From ECT2AJA-044 sp965262845 (lineage in GTDB: Bacteria > Bacteroidota > Bacteroidia > Flavobacteriales > ECT2AJA-044): a stretch of 64,000 nucleotides of DNA. The notes beneath the pieces were generated by a model. That model was given only the letters and a program-made list of their open reading frames with translations. It made no database searches and was not told the DNA's origin. The stretch covers positions 1 to 64,000 of the forward strand of contig CBDHFX010000001.1 in NCBI GenBank assembly GCA_965262845.1, written 5' to 3'. The translations under genes were made by a program, and so were the position numbers. Positions within the stretch are counted from its first letter, which is position 1, and each line of letters starts with the position of its first letter. Below, piece after piece: positions 1-8,105 of the stretch.

Positions 1-660
1 GATCGACTAAAAGCAGGGCGAAACGGATGGATTGTCCACTTGTAAAGTCCGAAAGCGACTATTTGATACCCCCAACTTCTGATACTGTTTTTTTTCACCG
101 CCCGCAGGGCGGTGCGCGCGCTTTGTCGGTTGCTTTTGGCGAGTCGTCGGCATTCTATTTGGAGTATCGTGTCCCTTAGGGCCAGTCAGTGCCCTTGAGG
201 GGAGTTAAGATCTTGAAATTTGAACGAACTCATCTTCAAAGGCGACCTTTTGGGGGGCTTTTCGTTGCTTGCTTTTGGCCAGTCGTCGGCATTCTATTTG
301 GAGTATGCGTGTCCCTTAGGGCCAGTCAGTGCCCTTGAGGGGAGTTAAGATCTTGAAATTTGAACGATCACTTCTTCAAAGGCGACCTTTTGGGGGGCTT
401 TTCGTTGCTTGCTTTTGGCCAGTCGTCGGCATTCTATTTGGAGTATGCGTGTCCCTTAGGGCCAGTCAGTGCCCTTGAGGGGAGTTAAGATCTTGAAATT
501 TGAACGATCACTTCTTCAAAGGCGATCTTTTGGGGGGGCTTTTGTCGGTTGCTTCTGACGAGTCGTTAGCATTCTATTTGAAAGATCGGTGTCCCTTAGG
601 GCCGGGTAGCTTACCCTGAGGGGAGCACTGAACTTAATATTGAAACGATTTTTCCTTTGA
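1..660. repeat. 660-bp exact direct repeat, copy 1
   Basis: Bases 1-660 match 9759-10418 by eye in the same orientation, then the copies diverge abruptly. The window's first base is also the first base of the shared segment, so the true left end of the repeat cannot be seen. The repeat is part of array 1. Confidence 0.9.
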
Positions 661-1195
661 TGGCGATTTCTTTAGCCGTCCTGCGGACGCCTTGCGCTTC
701 GCGCTTTTTCACCGCCCGGTCGGGCGGTGGGGTAGCTGCTGCGCAGGCTACCCGTTGGGCCAGTGCCCTTGATTGAGAGTCGGGAACTTGAAATTTGAAC
801 GACAGTTCTCCTTTCAAAGGCGATCTTTTTGGGGGGGCTTTTTGTCGGTTGCTTTTGGCGAGTCGTTAGCATTCTATCTGGAGTATCGTGTCCCTTAGTG
901 CCGGGTAGCTGCCCATGAGTGGAGCACCGAACTTAATATTGAAACGACTTTTCCATTGATGGCGATCTTTTTAGCCGTCCTGCGGACGCCTTGCGCTCCG
1001 CGCTTTTTCACCGCCCGGTGGGCGGTGGGGTAGCTGCTGCGCAGGCTACCATCGTGCCAGTGCCCCTGATTGGAGTCGGGAACTTAAAATTTGAACGATC
1101 ACCCCTTTGAAAGCGACCTTTTGGGGGGGCTTTTGTCGGTTGCTTTTGGTAAGTCGTTAGCATTCTATTTGGAAGATCGGTGTCCCTTAGTGCCT
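1..1195. repeat. structured tandem repeat array 1
   Basis: Non-coding array. From about 132 to 690 it repeats with a 139-140 bp period (units near 132, 271, 411, 551). Each unit holds a GTCGTTAGCATTCTATTTG-type box, a GGGC/GCCC hairpin, TTGAAATTTGAACGA, and a T-tract with a run of five to seven G. From about 600 longer composite units add a perfect hairpin CACCGCCC/GGGCGGTG (710-729, 1009-1027; a variant at 96-114), followed by a second hairpin GGTAGC...GCTACC. Short open frames inside it come from the repeats and are not credible genes. The array ends in an AT-rich leader and the palindromic core at 1251. It lies 3' of the orphan RHS cassette. Function unknown. Confidence 0.9.
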
Positions 1196-1375
1196 TGAAA
1201 AGTGTATTTTTATAAATTGTTGAAATACATTTTTTTATATAGCATTAATTACAGAGCTAGCTACAGAGCTAGCTCTGTAGTTTTGCTTTTATGGCGAAAG
1301 GGAAGTAAGCAGATGAAAACGCCGGTTTAAACAACTTGCAAACGGCCGGAAGTTGTTCGCTGCCGCTGAATGAAG
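1196..1375 (+). repeat. AT-leader / palindromic core P1 / conserved block
   Basis: An AT-rich leader (about 1196-1250) precedes a 30-bp core at 1251-1280. The core has 10-bp inverted arms ACAGAGCTAG and CTAGCTCTGT around an 8-bp spacer CTACAGAG, and its last 20 bases form a perfect palindrome. About 95 bp of sequence follow that are shared with the modules at 4365 and 10962 (GGCGAAAGGGAAG, AAACGCCGGTTTAA, GGCCGGAAG). The arm-spacer-arm layout resembles a tyrosine-recombinase core site. That function is inferred. Confidence 0.75.
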
Positions 1376-1452
1376 TTAGGATTTCTGGAGAACTTTTTTG
1401 GATTGCAGGCGCAGTAGGAAGTAGGTTTTGAGAAAGATTTAAAGCAAAAAAT

Positions 1453-1477
1453 AAGCCCAAGCGGTGAACTTGGGCTT
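1453..1477 (-). terminator. intrinsic terminator of the 177-aa gene
   Basis: A perfect 9-bp stem (1453-1461 with 1469-1477, AAGCCCAAG/CTTGGGCTT) with a 7-nt loop. It is followed on the minus strand by a T-rich tract and lies just past the stop codon of the gene at 1482. Confidence 0.85.
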
Positions 1478-1481
1478 TGAT

Positions 1482-2015
1482 TCATTTTGATTTAAAGAAG
1501 AATTTGCAAGGTTTGTTTACTTCACTTTCGTTTATTCCTAATTCTTCCTTAAACGTATGGATTTTAAGTCCTTCCTTTTTTGTAATCTCAATAAATTCTT
1601 TGTATGTGAGATTATCTACTATCGTAAAATCAAAAGGGACAGCCATGTAATCAATCTGAATAAACAACTTGAATAAATCAGGTTTTTTTGGCAAAGGAAA
1701 GCTATATGCAATCGCTGTATATTTTTCTCGTGCCTTGAGCCTCTTGAAACTCATAAAATGCCCAAAACTTGGCTGTAATAGAGATAGTCCCGAACTTGAC
1801 AGGCTCAAATCTGCTGCCCATTCGTTAGTTCTAACTTTGGTAACGTTGATATTCTTTTCATTCAGTATCAAAACGGAATCAGAAACATTTTCAATTTGAA
1901 AGAATATACAACTATCAGATTCGTGTAAATAACCTGTAATTTTGACTAAGATATCCTGATAAATAGCTTGGCTTTTAACAGTCAAAAGGGTTAAGTGAAG
2001 GCAAACGAATATCAA
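1482..2015 (-). CDS. candidate immunity/exported protein with a disrupted signal peptide
   Basis: Uncharacterised 177-aa frame, AT-rich, closed by an intrinsic terminator. No family recognised. The frame opens only at a TTG (2015). An ATG at 2032 starts MKKLKS and then meets a stop. Adding one A in the A-run would give MKKLKKLIFVCLHL... and continue into the hydrophobic stretch LIFVCLHLTLL, a normal signal peptide. The gene therefore appears to have lost one base in its signal sequence, or the read has an indel, or translation starts at TTG. Its place 3' of a toxin-bearing RHS fragment suggests an immunity or accessory role, by analogy with polymorphic toxin loci. Real but possibly inactive. 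Confidence 0.6.
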   Translation of the reverse strand: MIFVCLHLTLLTVKSQAIYQDILVKITGYLHESDSCIFFQIENVSDSVLILNEKNINVTKVRTNEWAADLSLSSSGLSLLQPSFGHFMSFKRLKAREKYTAIAYSFPLPKKPDLFKLFIQIDYMAVPFDFTIVDNLTYKEFIEITKKEGLKIHTFKEELGINESEVNKPCKFFFKSK

Positions 2016-2191
2016 CTTTTTAACTTTTTCATAGTTCAGTTATTTTGTTGTTGGAAAAAAGCGACTTGCCTCACTCGCTCCACCTGCTTTTTGATGGGCT
2101 TTATCATAACAGCAACCTGCTGCGGTTCTTAAAAATGACTCTCTTAGTTCATGGTAAATTATGAAAGACCTTGGAATTGTTAGTTGGATAA

Positions 2192-2473
2192 TTATTGTTT
2201 TCTCTTGATCAACATATTTGTAATAGTGATTAGGAAAATAGGAATGCAAAGATTTGCTGTCAACTTCCAATAGAACATTCCTTCGCTTACTTGACAGTCA
2301 AAACATTTTCCATTAAACTCTCGGTAAAATACAAATGGAAATCCAACTTCTAAAAGTCCGTCACTCGCTAACTGATTATCGTATGACACGACATTAAGCA
2401 AGCCAAATACAATCAATATTATTAATGAAATGAGTATCGTTTTTTTAATTCTATTTTTGATTGATTTCGTCAT
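2192..2473 (-). CDS. small two-helix membrane protein, candidate immunity protein
   Basis: 93-aa protein starting at an ATG. It has two predicted membrane spans, about residues 10-28 (ILISLIILIVFGLLNVV) and 70-87 (ANLCIPIFLITITNML), joined by a roughly 40-residue loop with a CFDC motif. No family recognised. It is AT-rich and lies between the broken RHS-metzincin cassette and the 177-aa gene. Small membrane proteins are common immunity partners in polymorphic toxin loci, so that role is suggested by context only. The 30-bp direct repeat ends about 28 bp upstream of its start. Confidence 0.5.
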   Translation of the reverse strand: MTKSIKNRIKKTILISLIILIVFGLLNVVSYDNQLASDGLLEVGFPFVFYREFNGKCFDCQVSEGMFYWKLTANLCIPIFLITITNMLIKRKQ

Positions 2474-2501
2474 TAGGTTGTATGCATCTCTAGCAGATTC
2501 C

Positions 2502-2531
2502 AGGGTTTTTTGCTTGTTCCGAAGGTGTCAT
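2502..2531 (-). repeat. 30-bp direct repeat, copy 1
   Basis: Identical to 2612-2641 in the same orientation, 110 bp apart. On the minus strand it can read MTPSEQAKNP. The copies bracket the last part of the broken metzincin frame and point to a local duplication or insertion. Confidence 0.9.
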
Positions 2532-2545
2532 TAGGCGTTATTTTA

Positions 2546-3550
2546 CCCATTGATTTGGGTTGAAGTTTTATCATTCATATATGGACTACTGCCTGAGAAC
2601 ATCGCATTATTAGGGTTTTTTGCTTGTTCCGAAGGTGTCATATATTGCTGGATTATTCAAGGCATCAGCTCCCTGTATCAAATAATGTTTCTTCTTTTTG
2701 ATCTATGTGTCTTAATCCCAAAGTATGTCCTAATTCGTGAACTAATGTATTGTTATCGTTCCCGTTCATCATATTGGCAACTTTAGACTCATTAATGTAA
2801 ACTTCAGTACCGCCAATTTCATTAACCTTTCCATAAATACCCGGTAAATCTTTATTATCTTTTATTTCAATTAAATGCTCATTACTTGTTAATTGGTTTT
2901 TATTTGATATTACACGAGCATTGACTTGAACATTTACAGTAACGGTTACTTCTTTAGGAACCATAATCGTTTTACTTGGAAAGTTATCCAATCCACTTTC
3001 TATTGTTACAGGCTCGTAAATTGTTTTTGTATATTTTATTGAATACGAGCTTTTGATTTGACTTTGCATTGCTTTTACAAAATCCTGTATTTAGCTGCTG
3101 TTTGAACATTGAATTTACAACTGCTGCATTTAAAGTAAGTAAGACAGTTTGATTACCGTTATTATCTACCGTTGTTGAAATTTCCCAATCCTTACCGTCA
3201 GGGTCAATGTAAATTATCGGGTTGTTATTGAAAGCACTGTAAGTAGAATACATTGGGTATTTGGCTTCCATTGGGTCGGGAGATAGCCAACGGCCTAGTC
3301 TTGGGTCTTGCATTCTGGCTCCGAAATCGTAGCTGTTTCCAGCGCCTTTGACCTCTTCATCACGCTCCATCCCATTAAAGCCATAAGTGTAGGGGTTGCC
3401 GTTGATCTCGTCGTGGCGACCCGGCATCAACATGCCGAAGAGGTACGAACTACGCACCCTTTTTACCCAATCGCTGGAGGCCACAGCCTTTTTACCATGC
3501 ACCACCCGAAGCTCAGGTCTTTGATCATGCGTTAGTTTAAGACAGCCCAT
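2546..3550 (-). pseudogene. orphan RHS C-terminal cassette with a broken metzincin-type toxin
   Basis: Starts MGCLKLTHDQRPELRVVHGKK, the usual opening of short orphan RHS cassettes in Bacteroidota. It then carries the RHS core end (FGMLMPGRHDEINGNP, YGFNGMERDEEVKGAGNSYDFGARMQDPRLGRWLSPDP) and a variable domain. The first frame stops at 2984. Deleting one T near 3080 would join QLNTGF to VKAMQSQIKSS and continue the neighbouring frame (3069-2665), which holds HELGHTLGLRH, a complete metzincin zinc motif HExxHxxGxxH. That frame stops at 2665. The expected Met-turn (NNAMFSGSSPYMND) reads in a third frame from 2641. Between them lie 23 bp identical to the main RHS tail (2652-2674). This is a toxin tip with at least two frame breaks, probably inactive. 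Peptidase assignment rests on the motif. Confidence 0.85.
2612..2641 (-). repeat. 30-bp direct repeat, copy 2
   Basis: Exact copy of 2502-2531. Here the frame QAKNP continues into NNAMFSGSS, the probable Met-turn of the metzincin toxin, so this copy looks like the original location. Confidence 0.9.
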
Positions 3551-3639
3551 CGTTTTCCCATTTTTTTAAAGAGTGGGGTGCCTCAAATATAGGCAAACAA
3601 GTCTGTTTTGGGGCAAGCAGGGCCGTTTTTGGCCTGCTG

Positions 3640-4275
3640 CACCCCTGATTGGAGTACCGAACTCAATATTGAAACGATTTTTCCTTTTAAGGTTGTTTTT
3701 TTGCACCGCCCGTCGGGCGGTGTGGTAGCTGCTGCGCAGGCTACCCGTTGGACCAGTGCCCATGAGTAAAGTACCGAGCTGCCCATATGAAGCAATCGAC
3801 TTTTGAAAAGTCCTTTTTGGGGGCCAATTTGCCGCATCTGATTGGAGCAAGGAGCTTGATATTGAAACGACTTCATCTTTTAAGGTCGTCTTTTTTGCAC
3901 CGCCCGACGGGCGGTGTGGTAGCTGCTGCGCAGGCTACCCGTTGGACCAGTGCCCATGAGTAAAGTACCGAGCTGCCCATATGAAGCAATCGACTTTTGA
4001 AAAGTCCTTTTTGGGGGCCAATTTGCCGCATCTGATTGGAGCAAGGAGCTTGATATTGAAACGACTTCATCTTTTAAGGTCGTCTTTTTTGCACCGCCCG
4101 TCGGGCGGTGTGGTAGCTGCTGCGCAGGCTACCCGTTGGACCAGTGCCCTTGATTGGAGTCGGGAACTTGAAATTTGAACGAGTTCTCCTTTGAAAGCGA
4201 CCTTTTGGGGGGCTTTTTATCGGTTGCTTTTGGTAAGTCGTTAGCATTCTATTTGAAAGTGAGGTGTTCCTTAGG
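3640..4275. repeat. structured tandem repeat array 2 (194-bp period)
   Basis: Three near-identical units with the GC hairpin starting at 3704, 3898 and 4092, exactly 194 bp apart. Each unit has two related half-units. One holds TTGATATTGAAACGAC, a weak ACGAC/GTCGT hairpin, a T-tract and the hairpin pair CACCGCCC/GGGCGGTG plus GGTAGC/GCTACC. The other holds TATGAAGCA, a perfect GACTTTT-G-AAAAGTC hairpin, a T-tract and a G-run. A type A unit end (4224-4275) closes the array before the AT-rich leader. Because 194 is not a multiple of 3, the similar minus-strand open frames cannot form one continuous protein. Confidence 0.9.
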
Positions 4276-4436
4276 TATATAAAAATCGTCTTTTAATAAG
4301 TTATTGAAATGCAAGTTTTTATATAGTATTAATTACAGAGCTAGCTACAGAGCTAACTCTGTAGTTTTTCATTTATGGCGAAAGGGAAGTAGGCAGATGA
4401 AAACGCCGGTTTAACCAACCTGCAAACGGCCGGCCC
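4276..4436 (+). repeat. AT-leader / palindromic core P2 / conserved block
   Basis: Same module as at 1196: AT-rich leader, 30-bp core at 4335-4364 (right arm CTAACTCTGT, one base different from P1), then the shared block with GGCGAAAGGGAAG and AAACGCCGGTTTAA. It ends directly at the last codons of the second recombinase remnant, so it sits immediately 3' of the recombinase operon. Confidence 0.75.
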
Positions 4437-4868
4437 CTACCGGCTAACAATGTGGGTGTAGATTTGCTAAAAAGGGTGAAAGCGATCAGGATCATTGGTC
4501 AGCTGCTCCAGCTCCTCATCAGTAAACAGGCATTGCAGCTCCCGCTTTTTGATTCCCCGTATCCGGATAAACTGGGTCAGATTTTGAGCCACCAAACCCT
4601 GCTGCATTAGGTAGCCGTAGTAGTGGTTCAGTACGCTTAGGATACTCTGTTTGGTTCGATTGCTCAAGGGTCGTTTTCTTATGACCTGATACCTGCTTAT
4701 TGGTCGTTTCTCGCTTTGGAGGTAGTCCAAAAGATCTTTTTTGGTGGCGCATTCCGGACTTTTACCCAACAGGTGCAAAAACTGGCGGTGCCGCCTCATC
4801 TCGGCCCGGTAGCGTTTGATCACTCCCTCACTTAGGCCCTTATTCTGAAGATATTGTTCAAAGTTCAT
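4437..4868 (-). pseudogene. second tyrosine recombinase, catalytic domain deleted
   Basis: The 133-aa frame (4868-4467) is an N-terminal core-binding, SAM-like domain of a phage-type integrase (MNFEQYLQNKGLSEGVIKRYRAEM...; KQSILSVLNHYYGYL). It ends FHPF at a TAG. In the same frame, directly after that stop, come nine codons QIYTHIVSR and a second stop at 4437. That is the tyrosine box of a recombinase C-terminus (compare STQIYTNI in the neighbour). The Arg, Lys and HxxR segments are missing, so an internal deletion has fused the two ends. The start overlaps the upstream recombinase by 11 bp, indicating translational coupling. It was probably once a partner recombinase; the remaining peptide might still bind DNA. 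Confidence 0.85.
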
Positions 4869-5766
4869 CGGTTATGTTGGTATAGATTTGGGTACTCTCT
4901 AAACTGGCGTGACCTAAAAAACGAGCAATGCCCTCTATGCTCATACCCCCTTGCAAAAGGTGGGTGGCTACGCTGTGTCGTAAGGTGTGGGGAGTTAATT
5001 TCTTTTGCTTTAAGCACTGGTTATCAGTGGCCCGAAGCAAAATCCCCAGAGTATATGGAATGTAATGCCCGGTATATGGAAAGAGCATGCCGCTCCTGCG
5101 ACTCCAATAGGCTCGGTATTGGTAAACGAAGAGCTGTACAGACCGATAAACGCCTTTGCTCAAAGGTACGTAGCGATCCTTGTAACCCTTGGCCTGACGA
5201 ACATGCAGTACTTTGCGATCCAGATCCACATCATCAAGAGCCAATTTGATGACTTCGCCTCTTCTGAGTCCACAGCCGTAGAGCAGATCGAGCACCAGAT
5301 GTAAAACGGCCTGACGAGGCTCGCGCGTGGCCAACCCATAATTTGAAAAAGTCGAGGGTATCGCTTGGTATAGTTCCCGGACTTCCTGCCGGGTAAGTAC
5401 GGAAAGTCTTTCGCCGTGCTGGTGGGCCAGCCGGTATCGGGTTGGACTCGGAGCCTGATCCATTCCCATATGGTGCAGGCACTCGCAGAGCTTGTCCACG
5501 GCATCAAAGCTCTTGTTTAGGTGGGCAGTAGACAGGCCCCGACCTGCAACCCTTTGGTTGGGGCGCCTTTCTATATAGGTGTAGTAACGATTAAGGTGGT
5601 CAGCGGTTAGGTGACTTATGTGAAAAACGCCGTTTTGCTGCAACCAAACTAAAAAGTGGCGTACCATTTTTGGATAGCCATATACAACCACAGCTGAGAA
5701 GCCGAGTGTTTGCAACCATTGAGTATAGGTGCTCAAAATAGTGCTATGGTTCTCGCTTAGCTTCAT
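4858..5766 (-). CDS. tyrosine recombinase (phage-integrase family)
   Basis: 302-aa site-specific recombinase with an intact active site. Residues 1-115 form the core-binding domain. The catalytic domain has Arg168 (GCGLRRGE), Lys193 in the beta-hairpin (AKGYKDRYVPL), His260 and Arg263 (HTLRH), His286 (LGHAS) and nucleophile Tyr295 (STQIYTNI). It would cut and rejoin DNA at specific core sites through a 3'-phosphotyrosine. It is the middle gene of an operon behind the ATPase (2-bp gap) and overlaps the second recombinase. Paired recombinases recall Tn554-type TnpA/TnpB and RIT elements, but the ATPase partner differs from both. The nearby 10-8-10 palindromic cores are candidate substrates; that link is inferred. 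Confidence 0.93.
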   Translation of the reverse strand: MKLSENHSTILSTYTQWLQTLGFSAVVVYGYPKMVRHFLVWLQQNGVFHISHLTADHLNRYYTYIERRPNQRVAGRGLSTAHLNKSFDAVDKLCECLHHMGMDQAPSPTRYRLAHQHGERLSVLTRQEVRELYQAIPSTFSNYGLATREPRQAVLHLVLDLLYGCGLRRGEVIKLALDDVDLDRKVLHVRQAKGYKDRYVPLSKGVYRSVQLFVYQYRAYWSRRSGMLFPYTGHYIPYTLGILLRATDNQCLKQKKLTPHTLRHSVATHLLQGGMSIEGIARFLGHASLESTQIYTNITDEL

Positions 5767-5768
5767 CT

Positions 5769-7478
5769 TTACACTTTTAGGTCATGTATGTTTTTCCTGT
5801 TTGGTGTCGTCCTACCGTTTTTTGCAGTCGGGGCAAGGGCTGGAGCGTTGGACACCCCGTTTTGACCAACTGACCTACTCTTTTTTGCCGGTTTTACCGG
5901 TTTTTCAGGGATAAACGCCTCATTTTGAGCCGTTTTTTCCTTTACTGAAGGGCTGGCATAGGCTTTTCTGATCGTTTCCATGGTCTTTTTTAAGCTCTGC
6001 CCGATAGTGTTTTGCTTTTCTGAGAGCTCATTGAGGTTCGAGAACTTGTACTGGTAACCTTCCCGGTGCTTGTTGCCTCCGATTATTTGGAGGTAGTGGA
6101 AAAGAGTGAGCTCCTGCAGGTAGCGGTTTAGGGTTCTTGGGTGTATGCGCTTGACCTTGCGCAGGTCCAGCGCCATAAACTGATTCGTCTTGGCCTCGTT
6201 TAGGAAGGTTTGCAACCAGTTGTAGAACCCCCGCGCAGGGGTACTGAGCTCATCGGCCCTACGTAAAAGGCAGTTTTTGAGTAGCGAAAAGGCCAGCTCA
6301 ATATCGTCGGGGTGGGTTTCGATATACACTTCTCCGGTTGCCTCATCGGTTACTTCCTTGCGCTGGTATTGGAAAAAGAAGGTGATGATGTCTATGAAGT
6401 TTAGCAGTAGCAGCAAGGTTTTGCGAGGGTGTGGCAGATCTTCAGGTAGGGTGATCAGGGGAGCGAACGGGTTCACTATTCGTACGTTTTCAAGGCTGGC
6501 CAACACACACTGCAGCTTGCGTTGGGTTCGGGCTATATCGCTTTCATTGATCAACCCGGCGCGGAGCTTTTTTTGGTAGTCCATTACGTTCTCATCCTGA
6601 GTAGAGCTATGGTTCAGGTGCAGGCATAAAAACGGCAGGCTTAATTGGTCGTAGCTCTTTTCAGAATAAGCACAGGCAATCAGGCAGAGCTTACCGACCA
6701 CTTCAAAAGTGGTGGTGTGCAACATGCCATCCTTATCCTTGGTGGCCCTTGTTTTGACTAGCCTCCCTTGTGTTTGAAGCGTGGCTAAAGGGGTCAGCAT
6801 CTTTTGTGTCCACTCAAGGTCTTCGATAAACAGCACCCTGCCGTCGATCTGCTGACTATCGAAGTAGTAGAGGGCATTTTCGCTGATCTGCGTATGGAAG
6901 CTGAACCAGTTGGGGGGTAGGCATTCGGATAGTTTTTGAAGCAAGTAGCTTTTGCCGATCCCGCTTTTGGCCAGACACAATACTGAGAAGGGGTTACTAA
7001 ACCGGTGGGAAGCTATAGCCAAAAAGAGGATCAGGCCATTTTCCGACTCGCCCAGAATGCCCAGTCGTTCCAGATCTTTTTGCAAGTTGGTAATTAACTT
7101 CCCATTTGATAAGTACTTTTTCGCTTGCTTGGCCTCTTCCTCAGTTAGCTCAAAAGGTTGTTCGCTGCGGTCTTCCGGATACTGAAGGCGTTTGAGTTTG
7201 TAGCTCTCCAGTTGGCCGACCAGATCATGAACCGATTTGGATACTTCCAGCAGGGGTAGCTGCCACTTATCACACAGGTTGCGGACCAGCTTATCGGTTT
7301 GCTGGTCGCTGTATAGATCAAGAGTGGTGCGCAGTGGTGGGTAGTTCTGGTAGGTGATCCGCAGGGTGCAGATCATCCTTTCAATTTGTTGGAGGTCTAC
7401 GCCACCCAGAACATCAATGGTAAACAACTCATCGGCATAGGTGATAAACCGGGGGTTGTGTATCTGCAAATGCTTCAT
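5769..7478 (-). CDS. P-loop ATPase of the recombinase operon
   Basis: 569-aa protein from the ATG at 7478 (MKHLQIHNPRF). A longer frame opens at 7583, but its extra residues overlap a hairpin and read as non-coding. Walker A AKSGIGKS lies near residues 169-176 and Walker B VLFIED near 214-219. The flanking sequence (RFSNPFSVLCLAKSGIGKSYLLQKLSECLPPNW) suggests a DNA-associated ATPase. The C-terminal third contains a probable winged-helix stretch (MALDLRKVKRIHPRTLNRYLQELTLFHYL) and a basic, proline-rich tail (IPEKPVKPAKKSRS). First gene of the operon with two recombinase genes, so probably an accessory mobility factor. I do not recognise a named family. A decayed tail of a related gene lies at 9376-9465. 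Confidence 0.75.
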   Translation of the reverse strand: MKHLQIHNPRFITYADELFTIDVLGGVDLQQIERMICTLRITYQNYPPLRTTLDLYSDQQTDKLVRNLCDKWQLPLLEVSKSVHDLVGQLESYKLKRLQYPEDRSEQPFELTEEEAKQAKKYLSNGKLITNLQKDLERLGILGESENGLILFLAIASHRFSNPFSVLCLAKSGIGKSYLLQKLSECLPPNWFSFHTQISENALYYFDSQQIDGRVLFIEDLEWTQKMLTPLATLQTQGRLVKTRATKDKDGMLHTTTFEVVGKLCLIACAYSEKSYDQLSLPFLCLHLNHSSTQDENVMDYQKKLRAGLINESDIARTQRKLQCVLASLENVRIVNPFAPLITLPEDLPHPRKTLLLLLNFIDIITFFFQYQRKEVTDEATGEVYIETHPDDIELAFSLLKNCLLRRADELSTPARGFYNWLQTFLNEAKTNQFMALDLRKVKRIHPRTLNRYLQELTLFHYLQIIGGNKHREGYQYKFSNLNELSEKQNTIGQSLKKTMETIRKAYASPSVKEKTAQNEAFIPEKPVKPAKKSRSVGQNGVSNAPALAPTAKNGRTTPNRKNIHDLKV

Positions 7479-7563
7479 TGCGCGGGTCGCTTTTGGTTCA
7501 ACTTCAGGCGACAAAAAACGAGAGTGGGGAAGCCAGAAACAAATAAAGAAATGAACAAAAGGT

Positions 7564-7581
7564 GGCCGGCGAAAGCCGGCC
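7564..7581. other. GC hairpin with GAAA tetraloop
   Basis: Perfect 7-bp stem GGCCGGC/GCCGGCC closed by GAAA, immediately beside the 48-bp inverted repeat and upstream of the ATPase gene. Stable as RNA or single-stranded DNA; role unknown. Confidence 0.7.
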
Positions 7582-7583
7582 AT

Positions 7584-7631
7584 CGCCCCCCGCTCGGCGC
7601 GCCCGGCCGCTCGCCAGCAAGGGGGTGGGCC
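7584..7631 (+). repeat. 48-bp inverted repeat, left copy
   Basis: Very GC-rich. Its reverse complement occurs exactly at 9591-9638; similarity stops at both ends. The pair encloses about 2 kb holding array 3, cores P3 and P4 and the ATPase remnant. Confidence 0.92.
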
Positions 7632-7665
7632 GGCCCGGTTTCCCGGGCCCCCTTTTCTCTCTTTT
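7632..7665 (+). terminator. terminator-like hairpin
   Basis: Stem GGCCCGG/CCGGGCC (7632-7638 with 7643-7649), loop TTTC, followed on the plus strand by a C/T-rich tract ending in five T. It could stop plus-strand transcription before the recombinase operon's 5' region. Confidence 0.5.
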
Positions 7666-7934
7666 TAGATCTTGGGTTGGCCCTAAGGGCCAGGGGTCGA
7701 ATTTTCCGGACTGACAGACTCGGAAAAGGACTTTTTATGCTCTAAAACGACAAAAAAAGAAAAGCTCCGCTGCGCGCGGAGCCTTTCCCAACGTAAACAT
7801 TACGCCATCTCGGCGCAGTAGCGACCGGCCTAAAAGACCGAACGCCACAATGAAAACTTACAACAAGACATATAACGCCCAAAAAAGATCAATAGTTCAT
7901 TATCCGGATCACTTTTTTAAAAAATGAATTAATA
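7666..7934. other. gene-free spacer
   Basis: No convincing gene. It holds a palindromic GGCCCTAAGGGCC (7680-7692), another hairpin GCTCCGC/GCGGAGC (7764-7782) flanked by A and T tracts, and a possible 25-codon frame (7850-7927) with no supporting evidence. Confidence 0.5.
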
Positions 7935-8105
7935 ATGGTATATATCTATTTTATACTTTTTATAAATAATTGAAATATAGGTTTTTATATAACATTAATT
8001 ACAGAGCTAGCTACAGAGCTAGCTCTGTAGTTTTACCTTCACGAAAGCAGAGCAATGAGCTAATAAAAAACGCCTTCTTTATTATCCTGCGAACGACCGG
8101 AAGTT
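7935..8105 (+). repeat. AT-leader / palindromic core P3 / diverged block
   Basis: AT-rich leader, core at 8001-8030 identical to P1, then a diverged form of the conserved block (CGAAAG, AAAAACGCC, CCGGAAGTTG). Unlike P1, P2 and P5 it sits at the left end of an array, with repeat units starting directly after the block. Confidence 0.75.

Noticed and set aside
2040..2270. 76-aa frame with a tail AAGCCYDKAHQKAGGASEASRFFPTTK-like (shown in part)
   Set aside because: It overlaps the better membrane-protein frame. The tail faintly recalls the end of some DNA methyltransferases, but it is too short to call.
3583..4070. Near-identical minus-strand frames of 65-97 aa in arrays (starting MKSFQYQAPCSNQ)
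   Set aside because: They follow the repeat unit exactly; 193-194 bp is not a multiple of 3, so frames do not continue, and part of each protein is the translated GC hairpin pair.
7479..7583. N-terminal extension of the ATPase to an ATG at 7583
   Set aside because: The extra 35 residues run through a GC hairpin and start exactly at the inverted repeat; the internal ATG at 7478 gives a normal protein start.
7850..7927. 25-codon frame MKTYNKTYNAQKRS...
   Set aside because: Low complexity, no coupling to a gene, no sign of conservation available.
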